Assembly (NCBI GenBank): GCA_963682025.1
Contig: OY821520.1
Coordinates: 241,607,855 to 241,671,854, forward strand
Source: Cordilura impudica
Lineage: Eukaryota > Arthropoda > Insecta > Diptera > Scathophagidae
Length of the DNA: 64,000 nucleotides
Direction of reading: 5' to 3'
The notes under the pieces are model-generated. The model saw nothing but the letters and a program-made list of their open reading frames with translations. It did no database searches and was not told where the DNA came from. Positions 36,690 through 48,346 of the stretch are shown in pieces (the first letter of the stretch is position 1; each line of letters opens with the position of its first letter). The translations under genes were made by a program, and so were the position numbers.

Positions 36690-37520
36690 GTAGATTTTCT
36701 TTTTTAAATTGAATTTCCCAAAAAAGCACAATTTCTTAAAAGAAGTACCTTTTCTTAAAAAAAGTAACTTTCATTAAAACAAAGTACATTTTTTTAAATA
36801 AGCACCTTTTCGTAAAAAAGCTAATATTTTTTAAAAAGTACCTTTTCTTAAAAAAAAAAGATTATTTTCTTTAAAATGTAGCTTTTCTTAAAAAAGTGCC
36901 TTTTCTTAAAGATATACCTTTTTTAAAAAGGTTTCTTTTCTTGAAAAAGTAAACTTTTTTTATAAAGTGCCTTTTTTTAAATTGTATATTTGCTTAAAAA
37001 ATTACATTTTCTTAAAAAAAAAATTTTTCTTTAAAAAAAGTTTCTTTACGTAGAAAAAAGTTAATTTTCCTCAAAAAGTACCTTGTCCTAAAATAAATGA
37101 ATTTTCTTTAAAATGTACCTTTTCTTAAAGAATTACGTTTTTAAAAAAGTATCTTTTCTTGAAAAAGTAAACTTTCTTCAAAAAGTGTCTGTTCTTAAAA
37201 AATATATTTTCTTAAAAAATTACCTTTTCTTAAACAAGTTAATTTTTTTTAAAAAAGTTCTTTTACGTAGAAAAAGATAATTTTCTTCAAAAAGTGTCTT
37301 CTTAAAAAAATAAATTTTCTTAAAGAGTACATTTTCTAAAAAATTACCTTTCCTTTTAGTACCTTTTTCCTTAGTACATATTCAGAAAAAAGTAGATTTC
37401 AAAAAAAAATTTTTTTCTTAAAGAAGTACCTTTTCTTAAAAAGCAAAATTTCTTTAAAAAAAAGTGCGCATTTTTAAAAAGGTATTCTTACTTCTTCAAA
37501 AATTTACTTTTTCTTCAAAA
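36690..37520 (-). repeat. ~19-bp repeat array (minus orientation), distal part
   Basis: Last segment of the right-hand set, units CTTAAAAAAGTACCTTTT. It ends near CATTATTTATT, which also lies at the distal end of the first right-hand array (~9490). Confidence 0.75.
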
Positions 37521-39081
37521 AATATTTTCATTATTTATTTTCGGTTCATGCTTAAATTGGTTGAAAAGATTTTGTTTGGACTAGCTTAAAAGTAGATAAT
37601 ATTTTCGTTTGCTGGGATGGTTTAAAAATTGCCTTTAATTAAAGAATGTTTGAAAAAACGTACTAGCTTCATATATTTTTGAAAACAATTTGTATTAGAA
37701 ATTTATCGTAATTAATTAAACAACATCATCTGTTATATACAACATAAAAATCGGCTTTGTTTTTGTAGTAAGATAAACAATTAAGACAGATAATTACAAT
37801 CACTTTAGCTGTTTATTTGATGATGATGTTGATCACTCACAATTATGGTAAGCATTATGATGTACATGTGTGGAATGATAATGATATTGAGTATGTATTC
37901 TTACACCTTCAAGCTATTTGACACTATTACACAGTAGCAACGGTCGACATATACAAACAACACCAATAAAACCAACAAACTACCGCTAAAGCTAATCAAA
38001 AATCCCACTATATAAAATTAAATAATACTACTGTAATTTTTCTACAATTTTGCAAACATGCTTGAATTGTAATAGCTAATGATTGCGTTTTGTTATGTTG
38101 TTTTCTATGTATTTATTTTTATTTTTTGCTAGATGAGGAGAGATGTGTTTTCTTCTCTGTTTTAGCCTAGGAACTGACCTAGTCTGCTTAAGTTTTTATA
38201 CATAATTTTATTATAAAATTATGATTTTATTCCATAATTTTTTTTGTATTAGAGAAATAAGCTAGACTACTGAGGTGTATTTATATATAATTCCCATGAC
38301 ATTATTTTGAAAGAACAGTTAGTTTTTTTTAATTATATGCTTGTATACATTATTATTAAAATCTGTTTGCCTTAATTCTGCTTTTGTTAATGGGATAAAA
38401 CTAAATATATTTTATTTATCTAAAAATTACAATACAAAGGTCGAAATAACACTCAAATTTATTATTTAATTTTTATTTTGTTTTCCTAATCTTTTGAATG
38501 CATTCGTTGTGTTGTGGTGTTTTGAAGTTCATAACGGTTAAATAGAAATTTATTTAAAGAATTTTGTTAATGCATTTTGTTATTCTTTTATTTTTACAGT
38601 TTTTGGGGGCAGGGAAATCAGTTTTCTGATTGTAAACCTTACTTCTTTCATATATTATTTAATAAATTCCATAAGACAAAAGACTTAAGATACAAGCTTT
38701 TTTAAAGCTAATAGAAATTTGATAATCTTGTTATTAACATTGGTTGACTTGTTATGCATGTATCTGTAAATTTGTTGCTCTTAATAAAACTAGATTTAAA
38801 ACTGTTCTTTTGAATGCTGTTAAGTTAAATTGTTGTGTTAAAAATTTTGTACAAGTCTAATTAATATTCAAATGCTCTTATCAAATTTAAAACGGTATTA
38901 ATATATTGTTTTAAAATTTCAAACTATTTTTTCTTAAATATGAGCTTTATGTATGTTGAAGGAATTAAAATAAAAGTTTCGTTTCAATACATTTTTCTGT
39001 TGCTAATATTTACTTACAAATTTAATTATGCCGTTTGAAGGTCGTTTGTTCGATTAAGCTGATCACAGAACTCATAGATAT
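37521..39081. other. AT-rich sequence, nothing recognised
   Basis: No open frame, repeat or RNA gene supported. It is one of the few stretches that might be ancestral host DNA. Confidence 0.45.
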
Positions 39082-42000
39082 AACAAGTAAGAGTGTTAAA
39101 TTCGGCTGTGCCGAATCTTTGATACCATCCACCTCGGTTTGAGTATTGATAGTAAACAAAATATTGGAAAAAGTAAACAATTTGTTAAAGTTAATACCAA
39201 ATTATTTCAGCAAATTCTTTGGGTTGGTTTTCGTCTTTTCTATTACTTCGGATTTATTTCGGTGTTTGCTTTTTGGTCATCGTGGTTGCTGATCGGCATG
39301 CATTTATGTTATATACCTATATGCATTCGTTTCCGGTTATATGACATAACTTCCCGTTTAATTTAGTTTTTGCTTATTAAATAGCTCGCCCTAACCTCCA
39401 TTGCAAAGGTAATGGTTGTGTAGGGTGGCTACATGCATTAAATCGTGCTAATTGGAGATGGCTGTATAGTTTCTTTTAACTGGCCAAACATTTCTTCAAT
39501 GCGGCCATATAGGTCGGATGGAGTAACAAAATAATAACCAAAAAAAAAGCTCTCTCATTTTTTTTTTTAAATATTGCCATATTTTGAAAACATAGAGAAT
39601 AAATTTATAATAATAATAAATACTCAAATTAGGGATGCCAAACTCAAAAAACCAAATGTCCCAAACATTTTAAATAAAATAATTTGTTCTCTTTATTTTC
39701 TGAAAAACTTCAAATTTTCATCCAAAAAAAAATTGTGAAAATTTATATATAAAAAATAACATTCTCATCAAATTGCGTTTATTTATGTAACAGTTTTTAT
39801 GTTCGCAATTCTTAAATATCATTTGACGTTTTTTAAAAGTCATTGAATTTAAATTAATGTTTTCTGTAGTGTGATTCTGTAAATTTCAACAATCCGACAA
39901 TCGCAAAATATATCGACAGATATTGTTGTTTGCACTAAGGATTAAGTGATTCACTAAGTACATACATCTTAACGACAGTCGGCAAATCTATTTTTCTATT
40001 TATTTAAATTGTAAACGAGTGGCATCTCTGTCAAATTAAGCGAAAAACACAAAGAAGAATAGAAAAAAACAAATTACTTCGTGTTTGACAGGATGATTTT
40101 ATGTTTATGTTTAATATCTTTATTTTTTTACTAATATTTCTGTGTATTTATTTGAAAATTAAATAATGAATTGAATATGCTATTTAATTTTTTTATTTAT
40201 ATAAAAAAGTTTTTTAATTAAAGCAAAATATTTTCACTATTTTATGATTTTTATTTATGTATGACGACATTTCAAACTAAAAATTTAAGTTTTTATCGAT
40301 TGAATAAACAACACAAAAATGGTTGTCATTTAGATAACAACAACAGCTGACTTTAACAATAGCGAATATCGTTTAAAAATTTTACTGACAATTTTGCTAT
40401 TTCCTTTTTTTTAACGATTCGACTATCGTTAAAAGAAGTTACTGAACGCGGTACTGAAAAGCTATTAATTTCTCCTGAATGGCATTATTTTTTTTAAATG
40501 TGAAGATTTTTAAATGTAAACATATTTGGCGTTTTTTTTTTTTTTTGGAATTTCAATTTGTGTTTAACGAACAAAATTTATATATTAAAGATGCAATTGA
40601 TGTCTTCTGAATTTAAAATTATCATTTCAAACGTTTTGATATGATTTCTGAAATTCAATTAATATTTTCTAATTTATAATTGGAAATTTTAATTCCAGTT
40701 TTTAGAATTGATATTTTCTTAAATTTGAATGGAAAATTTAAAAAGTGCAATTTTGTATTTATGTGAATAATAATGCTTTAGTAAATATAAAAAATTTTTA
40801 AAAATAAGATGTAATCGCAATCAGATATTTTGTAGGTAAAGCAGAATAATAGTTCTATATAACTATGTAGAACTGTTTTGAAAGCAAAAAACTCATTGAT
40901 GAACTCCATAACTGTATTTTATAAAGACAACAAAAAGTTAACATGCCAAACTTATGTTCATATTTGTAGAATAATAATGAATAAACGCATGAAATAAAAG
41001 ACCAGCCCGTGTATACTCTTAACATTGTTATGTATAATATCTATTTGAAAATATTGACATTCAAGTTAAAATAGAAATAACTATTGCAAAGCTAATTAAA
41101 ACAAAAATTGTGGCGCCATCTATTGTGGGATAGTCACGCTGAGCAAAATGAATTGACCCTCTGTTAATGCAAAAGAATTTCCCCACAACAAAATATTGCA
41201 GAATTTTATGTAAATAAAATAAATACCGATTTATTTCTAACATGCAGTTATTATGGATATACATATATAGAATATATGTATATTATTTTTATTATATATG
41301 TGTATGTATGTATGTATGTATATGTAAATATTACACACAAAAAATACAACATCAAACGTTATTTTTGTGTTTTTCTCTTTAAATAAATTAATACATATAT
41401 AAAAATTTATTTTGCTAAATTTACTTTGCTTTTTTTTATTAACAACTAGGTACATATTTTAACATTATTTCCTTTAGATGCGGGTGAATTTTTACTCCAT
41501 TTATATTAACTCGTAGTGTCTGCTTGTCGAAAAAATTATGGATCGATTTGAACCCCTTTCCCGTGACCCAATCGATCTGAAACTTTGCAGGCAGGCTTGT
41601 AGCAATGACAGAAATGATCTAGTAAATTTTTTAGTGATGCCAAAACAATGGAAACTTTTAAATTTTTCTACCAGAGTTGATAAAAATGTACAAAAGGTTA
41701 GTTTTTATTATATTATTACCACAACGACCACAAAAACAACAAGTCCAGCTATGACAACAATACAGCATTTAGAATAACAACAAGAACAATATACATAGAT
41801 ACATCATATTTTTAATTTTTTTTTAACTTTTCAGAGATTTCCCTGGACCTGTTCCACCGATTTTAATGGTTTTTGAAATACAAATCTTCCCATGAATTTG
41901 GTGAATCATTCGCACTAAAAATGATCACCCTACGTGTCCTATTCAGGGCGTGATCGTGACAAGAACAACATAGAATATTATATTTTTTCAAGACTTTTTT

Positions 42001-42155
42001 TAGTTCTTCATTCAAATTTCGGGCCCTAATCGACTGATTTGGAAGATTTTAAACAGCAAATTTCCCAGGATGTTATTGATGTTATATCAACGAGCACCCT
42101 AGCTGCCCGATTGATGCCGTCATCGTGATTTCCACAGACGGACAGACGGACATCG
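39082..42155 (-). mobile_element. DINE-like element family B, copy B3, lacking its 5' end
   Basis: In plus-strand order: AACAAGTAAGAGTG, hairpin ATTCGGCTGTGCCGAAT (39100-39116), the full family core, and GACGGACAGACGGACATCG at the far side. The final ~130 bp of the family (through GGAGTGGAGGGTATA) is missing and an inverted LINE fragment begins at once. Frames within it (for example 39139-39366 and 41538-41777) are non-coding. Confidence 0.8.
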
Positions 42156-43800
42156 GTCTAACGACGCTTGTGTAAAGCCAATGAGTCATCCTCGGGTTTA
42201 AACCCCAGTTTGAACTTATAGCTCTTCTGCAAATGGAATTCTCCCTTGAGGTGTCCCACAATAAACCTTGTCTCTTATTTTAATGCCACCAACCTCGCAA
42301 CTTATCCATCTATTCCCTAGCATGTGACTGATCCAGGCTTTGATATCCCGGTCGATGTCGAATCGTTCTAGGGATCACAGTAGCGTATTGTTGATACATT
42401 GTTAAAAGCTCCTTCTATATCAATGAATATGGCTAGAGTGAAGATTTTTAGATCAAAAGATCTTTCGATGTGGTGAACTACTTCATGAAGCGCAGTTTCT
42501 ACTGAGCGTCCCTTTAAATAAGCGTGTTGTTTGAACTTCAACAGCTCATTTGTGATTTGAGATTTAACCATATTATCAACTATTCGCTCCATGGTTTTCA
42601 GTAGGAAGGATGTAGGACTTATCGGTCGTTAGGCCTTTGTGTTCGCGAAGCTTTCCTCTCCCGGCTTTGGTATGAAGACCACTTTGGCCTCCTGCCATGC
42701 CCTGGGGGTGTACGCTAATTTTAGGCAAGCAGAGAATATGCCAGCCAGACTACTACCAATTAAGTCCCCGCTTTTTTGTAGTAGAGCAGGAAAGTCTTCA
42801 TCTAGGCCTGCTGCCTTAAAAGGGGCAATGCTTTGTATTGCCTTAATTACCATATTTTTGTTTATTCTATCATATCTTTCCTCTCGATATTGTTCCTCAT
42901 TAGGCCCTTCATATTGTTCCCCATAGGGTCCCGTCTGCTGTTCCACGTTGGTTCCAGTTTTTCGGGATACATTGGTTCCAATTTCAGGGTCCCCTATTCG
43001 GCCCATATTCTTCCGTAAGAAAGTGTGTTTCCATCAATATTCTTATGGATTATTCCATCGATTCCGCCCGAATCCCCTCCCTATCGACTAGAGTTTCAGG
43101 CTGCGAATGGGTTTTCGATAAGAATTTCTTGATTTTTGAGACGTCATTAATGCTATCAACCTGTTCACAGATGTGTCTCCAGGAGTTGCGTTTGGCTGTT
43201 CGAATCTTTTTGTTGTAATCCCTGAGCTTAACATGGTAGTTATCCCAGTATATTGCGTGTTTTTTATGACGAGCCCTATTGAAAAGTCTTCGGACGTCCT
43301 TCCCAATATTTATCAGTTCCCCTGTTAGCCAGGGTTTTTCTCGGGGAGATCTCCTTTCCCGGAGTGGACAGCATTCCTTGAAGGACTCAATTAGGCTCCT
43401 CGTTAATTTGTCCACTTCCTCGTCAGCCTCTTCGACATACCTTAAGTCTGTGCGAGGAGTAGTTAGACGGGCTTGTAGATTTCTTCTAAATTTAGGCCAA
43501 TCAGTCTTAGCTTTATTCCTGAAATTGATGGGTTCAGGTGGTGGGTGTGTCAGTTGAAATAAAATGTATTGATGATCCGAGAAGGAATGTTCGCTAGAGA
43601 CATGCCAATCTTGGATATCATCCACTAAATTTTTCGAACAAATTGAAATATCTACAACCTCTTCCCTTAATTTGTTAACAAAGGTTGCCGTGTTCCCAAC
43701 ATTAAGGGTAAAAAGTCATTTTCGTTAAGGAATTCAAGTAAAGCATCCCCCCTTTGGTTACAGTTCGAACTTCCCCAAGCTATATGGTGAGAATTCTCAA
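42156..43800 (-). pseudogene. LINE ORF2 fragment (endonuclease end to RT), different family
   Basis: The minus strand reads from an endonuclease C-terminus (DDIQDWHVSSEHSFSDHQYI, ~43625) through a linker (SPREKPWLTGELINIGKDVR, then RARHKKHAIYWDNYH). RT motifs follow: FKAAGLDEDFPALLQ and AWQEAKVVFIPKPG (~42700), SFLLKTMERIVDNMV (~42590), AIFIDIEGAFNNV (~42420) and GTPQGR (~42235). The text is closer to LOA/R1-type pol proteins than to the other LINEs here, and the codon use is less AT-rich. It stops before the YADD motif at the junction with B3. A shift at ~43020 and stops break it. Confidence 0.8.
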
Positions 43801-43929
43801 CTTCATATTAAAGTTGCTTTGAAAATAATATATATAAATAAAGGCATAACTTAAAATTTTGGCTTTTTCACCCATGTTTGTTATTTCATAATTCTCTAAA
43901 CTTCCAGTGTATACCAAAGGGTTGAAAAA

Positions 43930-45080
43930 GTTATAGAATCTTCGTAATAAATAAAAAATTTAAATCATCAAATACTGCCACTGATAAATATAATTTTCTC
44001 CATTATGAAAGAGAATTAAACTTCCTTAACAAATTTTTACATACTCAATACATAATGAGTGTTAATGATTCTATCATTGTTAGTCCTAAAAGATTTTGGA
44101 GTTTTATTAATTCTGAAAAAGGTGCATCTGCCATTCCTGCTTAAATGTCTCATCAGAGGTATACTTCTAAGTCTATTCGTGGTTCTATTAATCTATTTGC
44201 TGATTATTGGAATAGCAATTTTAATACAGAAAACTTTCATAATAGGTTTGATATGGACGAAATAAATTAATTTTTTGATTTTGGTTGTTATGGGTATTTC
44301 TAACCTCGCAAATTCGTTTAAATGTGATGCTGATGGTATTTCTGCCTTTTTATTGAAACATTAGTTTATCCTCTTAAAAGAATTTCTAATGATTCAGGTA
44401 ATAGGAATGAGGTTTCTAATTATAGACCAATTTCTAAATTAACAAACATTGCCAAAGTTTGTGATACAGTATATCTCCAATTGACCGCGCTACATTTCTA
44501 GATCAACTGCTATAAACTTAGCTGTTTTTATTAATTATTGTATGGGCCATTTTGAAAATGGTGTTCAAACTGACGCAATATATACCGATTTTGCTAAGGT
44601 ATTTGAACGTGTACCTCATGAATTGGTGCTATTAAAGCTGTCAAAAATTGAGTTTCATTCTGAAATGCTGAAATTATTTCGTTTTTATTTAATTGACAGA
44701 ATCTGTAATGTCTCAATTGATGGAATTCGTTCAGATTTTTTCATTGCAACTTCTGGCATTCCCCGAGGTCCGTCCATTGCTTTTTAATATTTTTATTAAT
44801 GAGGTTTGTAGTTCTTTTAAAAATTCAAAACAGCTTTTGTATGCGGATGATCTCAAAATTTTTAAGACTATTTGTAACATAATGTACACTTTTGATCTTC
44901 TAAATGACTTGGATAGAGTATTTTGTGGTCTGAACGAAATGGCATTCGTTTTCATGTTAATAAATGTCGATTTACGACTTTTCATAGATGTGGATGATAT
45001 CTTGGACTTAGGTGTAGTATCTGATACTAATGCCGTTTTCTTTTCTCACAAAAAATGTCGCATTTTATTTGCACTTTTTT
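43930..45080 (+). pseudogene. LINE reverse transcriptase remnant
   Basis: Blocks in order: NDSIIVSPKRFWSFINSEKG (44065-44125), NYRPISKLTNIAKVCDTV (~44420), GHFENGVQTDAIYTDFAKVF (44545-44605), TSGIPRGPSIAF (~44750) and the catalytic LLYADDLKIFK (~44835). Then comes ILDLGVVSDTNAVFFSHK, leading into the C-terminal part interrupted by B5. Frames change at about 44270, 44500 and 44780, so no enzyme is made. Confidence 0.8.
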
Positions 45081-45094
45081 CATATTTTTATTTT

Positions 45095-46095
45095 TATACC
45101 CTCCACACGTCAGTGGCAGAGGGTATATATAGGTTTGTCATTCTGTTTGCAACGCATCGAAAAACTAATTTCCGACCCCATAAAGTATATATATTCTTGA
45201 TCCTTATCACAGCTCGAGTCGGTATAGCGATGTCCGTCTGTCTGTTGAAATCACGCTCATTCACAAAAAAGCCATCTCACTGGATAAGGTTACAAAAATA
45301 TCATTTGCCATAATTCCCAGCAGCTTGTTATTGAAAACGGACTACATCGGGCATCACTGTGATTAGATACGAACAAAAATATGTAGATATCTCTAAAGAA
45401 AACATAAAACCCAGTGTGTTTGTTGTAAAAGTTTATTGGTTGAACATAATAATTGTACAACAACATAAAAAAATGCCACAAAAATAATATGCATATATAT
45501 TAACAATACCAAGAACACAGAACATAGCTCATGTTAGTAGTATTGCCACATATTTTTTTATCGTTATCACGTTATAATAAAAAAAATCGCCAATATGAAA
45601 GAAAAAATGAAAACGAAAAATGGAAATTTACCAATGGATAATGAAAATGGAAAATGGAGAATGAAAAATAAAAATGAAAAATGGAAAATGAAAAACGGAA
45701 AATGGAAAGTGTAAAATAGAATATGAAAAACAAAGAATAGAAAATGGAAAATGAAAAATGGAAAATGAAAAAAGAAAATTGAAAAATGAAAAATGGAAAA
45801 TAGAAAATTGAGAACGGAAAATGGAAAATGAAAAACGGAAAATGGAAAATGAAAAATGTAAAATAGAATATGAAAAATTGAGAATGGAAAATGAAAAATG
45901 AAAAAAGAAAATTGAAAAATGAAAAATGCAAAATGAAAAATGGAAAATGAAATTGAAAAATGGAAAATGAAAAATGAAAAATGAAAATTGAAAAATGGAA
46001 AATGAAAATTGAAAAATGAAAAATGGAAAGTGGAAAATGGAAACGAAAAGTGAAATATGAAAAATGGAATATGAAAATTGAAAAAGGGAAAATGG

Positions 46096-46126
<31 letters not shown>

Positions 46127-47560
46127 TGAAAAATGGAAAATGAAAATTGAAGAATGAAAAATGACTACTAGAAAATGGAAATTGAAAATTGAAAAAATAA
46201 AAATGAATAATGGAAAATGAAAAATGGAAAATGAAAATTGAAAAATGAATATTAAAAAATAAAAATGAAAAATGGAAAACGCAAAATGGAAAAATGAAAA
46301 ATGGGAAATTGAAAACGAAAATTGAAAAATGGAAAATGAAAAATGAAAATTGAAAATTGAAAAATGAAAAATGGAAAATGGACAATGAAAACTGAAAAAT
46401 GAAAAACGGAAAATGAAAAATGGAAAGTGGAAAATGGAAAACGAAAATTGAAAATTAAAAATGGAAAATGAAAATTGAAAAATCGAAAATGAAAATTGAA
46501 AAATGAAAAGTTAAAAATGGAAAATGAAAATTTAAAAAATTAAAAATGGAAAATGAAAAATGAAAAATGGCAAATGGAAATTGAAAAACTAAAAATGGAA
46601 AATGGAATATGAATAACGAAAACTAAAAAATGAAAAATTTAAAATGGAAAATGGAAACTGAAATATGAAAAATGGAATATGGAAAGTGTAAAATGAAAAT
46701 TGAAAAATGGAACATGAAAAATTAAGATTGAAAAAAAAAATGAGTAATGAAAAATTAAAAATTAAAAATTAAAAATTAAAAATTAAAAATTAAAAATTAA
46801 AAATTAAAAATTTTAAATTAAAAACAAAAAATTAAAAATTAAAAAATCAAAATTAAAAATTAAAAATTAAAAATTAAAAACTAAAAATTAAAAATTAAAA
46901 ATTAAAAATTAAAAATTAAAAATTAAAAATTAAAAATTAAAAATTAATAATTAAAAATTAAAAATTAAAAATTAAAAATTAAAAATTAAAAATTGAAAAT
47001 TAAAAATTAAAAATTAAAAATTAAAAATTAAAAATTAAAAATTAATAATTAAAAATTAAAAATTAAAAATTAAAAATTAAAAATTAAAAATTAAAAGTTA
47101 AAAATTAAAAATTAAAAATTAAAAATTAAAAATTAAAAATTAAAAATTAAAAATTAAAAATTAAAAATTAAAAATTAAAAATTAAAAATTAAAAATTAAA
47201 AATTAAAAATTAAAAATTAAAAATTAAAAATTAAAAATTAAAAATTAAAAATTAAAAATTAAAAATTAAAAATTAAAAATTAAAAATTAAAAATTAAAAA
47301 TTAAAAATTAAAAATTAAAAATTAAAAATTAAAAATTTAAAATTTAAAATTAAAAATTAAAAATTAAAAATTAAAAATTAAAAATTAAAAATTAAAAATT
47401 AAAAATTAAAAATTAAAAATTAAAAATTAAAAATTAAAAATTAAAAATTAAAAATTAAAAATTAAAAATAAAAAATTAAAAATTGGAAATTAAAAATTAA
47501 AGACTCAGGTGGAGAGTATCAAAAAATTCGGCACAGCCGAATTTAACACTCTTACCTGTT
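45095..47560 (+). mobile_element. DINE-like element, family B variant, copy B5, with expanded simple-repeat core
   Basis: The left end TATACCCTCCACACG is followed by GGCAGAGGGTATATATAGG and CCGACCCCATAAAGTATATA, then GATGTCCGTCTGTCTG; this end is strikingly like Drosophila DINE-1. The right end has GGTGGAGAGTATC, hairpin ATTCGGCACAGCCGAAT (47526-47542) and CTTACCTGTT. Between them only ~300 bp is non-repetitive; the rest is simple repeat. It is inserted in a LINE. Confidence 0.8.
45597..47503 (+). repeat. Expanded microsatellite core of B5
   Basis: About 1.15 kb of interleaved GAAAAATG and GAAAATG units is followed from ~46748 by about 750 bp of a nearly pure 7-bp repeat TAAAAAT (about 105 copies). 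The 272-residue frame on the minus strand at 45567-46385 (FHFSFFIFHF-type) is a translation of this repeat. Confidence 0.9.
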
Positions 47561-47672
47561 TTTTTTTATATATTCTGAATCAAAAGCAACCTTATCTTAT
47601 TTATGAACGTAGCAATTTGAGACCCTTCGAATGAGGTATAAGATAAGGTTGTTCTTAATTCAGAATATATAA
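47561..47672. repeat. 110-bp hairpin (foldback/MITE-like)
   Basis: Arms of about 40 bp, TATATATTCTGAATCA...AACCTTATCTTAT and its inverted copy ATAAGATAAGGTT...TTCAGAATATATA, surround a ~36-bp loop. They have 3-4 mismatches and abut the 3' end of B5. Confidence 0.75.
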
Positions 47673-47858
47673 AAAAAAATACACTTTTTGAAAAATGTGA
47701 AAATAAAATGCTAAATTTTTTTGTGAGAATAGCAAACGGCATAAGGTTCTCTTTAGTTTCAACTTGAACTATATCGTTCCTAAAGCTTATTCGCTTTTAT
47801 GTTTTATTCGGCGTAATATTGGTAACCTGTTTGATTATAATGCGAAAAAATAATATTT

Positions 47859-48301
47859 TTGTCTTTTGTGCGGTCGAAATTGGAATATGCTTCATTTATT
47901 TGGAGCCCTAATGCTAGCGTCGGCATAAATCGTATGGAAAAAATTCAAGTCAAATTTCTAAAAATCACTTTTTCGTCTCTTCATTTCTCAACCATTCCCA
48001 CATCTTATGAGCACATCTGTAGATTTGGATTTCTATGTAATCTCTTGAATCTCGAAGGAAAATATGCTCATTAAGATTTTTGCGGGACATAATTTTTGAT
48101 TTAATTGATTGCCTTGATCTTTCACATTTATTTAAATTTTTGGTTCCTCAAATTTCATTGAGAAGAAACAATTTTTTTCATATTGAGTTTCGTAGAACTG
48201 AATATCGTCGTAATGAACCTCTAACCAAATTTATGAGATTTGAATTATATTTAAGTATTTCTACCAATGAGTTTCAAACTTGTTTAAATAAATTGTTCTA
48301 A
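47859..48301 (+). pseudogene. LINE ORF2 C-terminal remnant (other side of B5)
   Basis: FVRSKLEYASFIWSPNASVG continues with INRMEKIQVKFLK and CRFGFLCNLLNLEGKYAH, then in another frame MRDIIFDLIDCLDLSHLF. These match the region downstream of the RT palm in Jockey-like LINEs. A frameshift at ~48070 separates the two frames. Confidence 0.75.
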
Positions 48302-48346
48302 TTTTAGTAATAAGCTGCTAGTCTCAATAAATAAATAAATAAATAA

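Larger units (their letters stand above)
43920..48346 (+). mobile_element. Degenerate LINE, split by B5
   Basis: Upstream part 43920-45094 holds the RT. The downstream part, 47735-48346, begins YIVPKAYSLLCFIRRN, continues FVRSKLEYASFIWSPN and ends with an (AATA)n tail at 48328-48346. The B5 element and a 110-bp hairpin lie between. It lacks the stem-loop of the other LINEs, so it is a separate family. Confidence 0.8.

Noticed and set aside
39139..39366. 75-residue frame repeated at 51517-51750
   Set aside because: Belongs to the non-coding core of family B; in B1 the corresponding region is not open and there are no recognisable domains.
45567..46385. 272-residue open frame on the minus strand
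   Set aside because: It is a translation of GAAAATG-type simple repeat (FHFSFF repeats) inside B5, with no independent evidence of coding.
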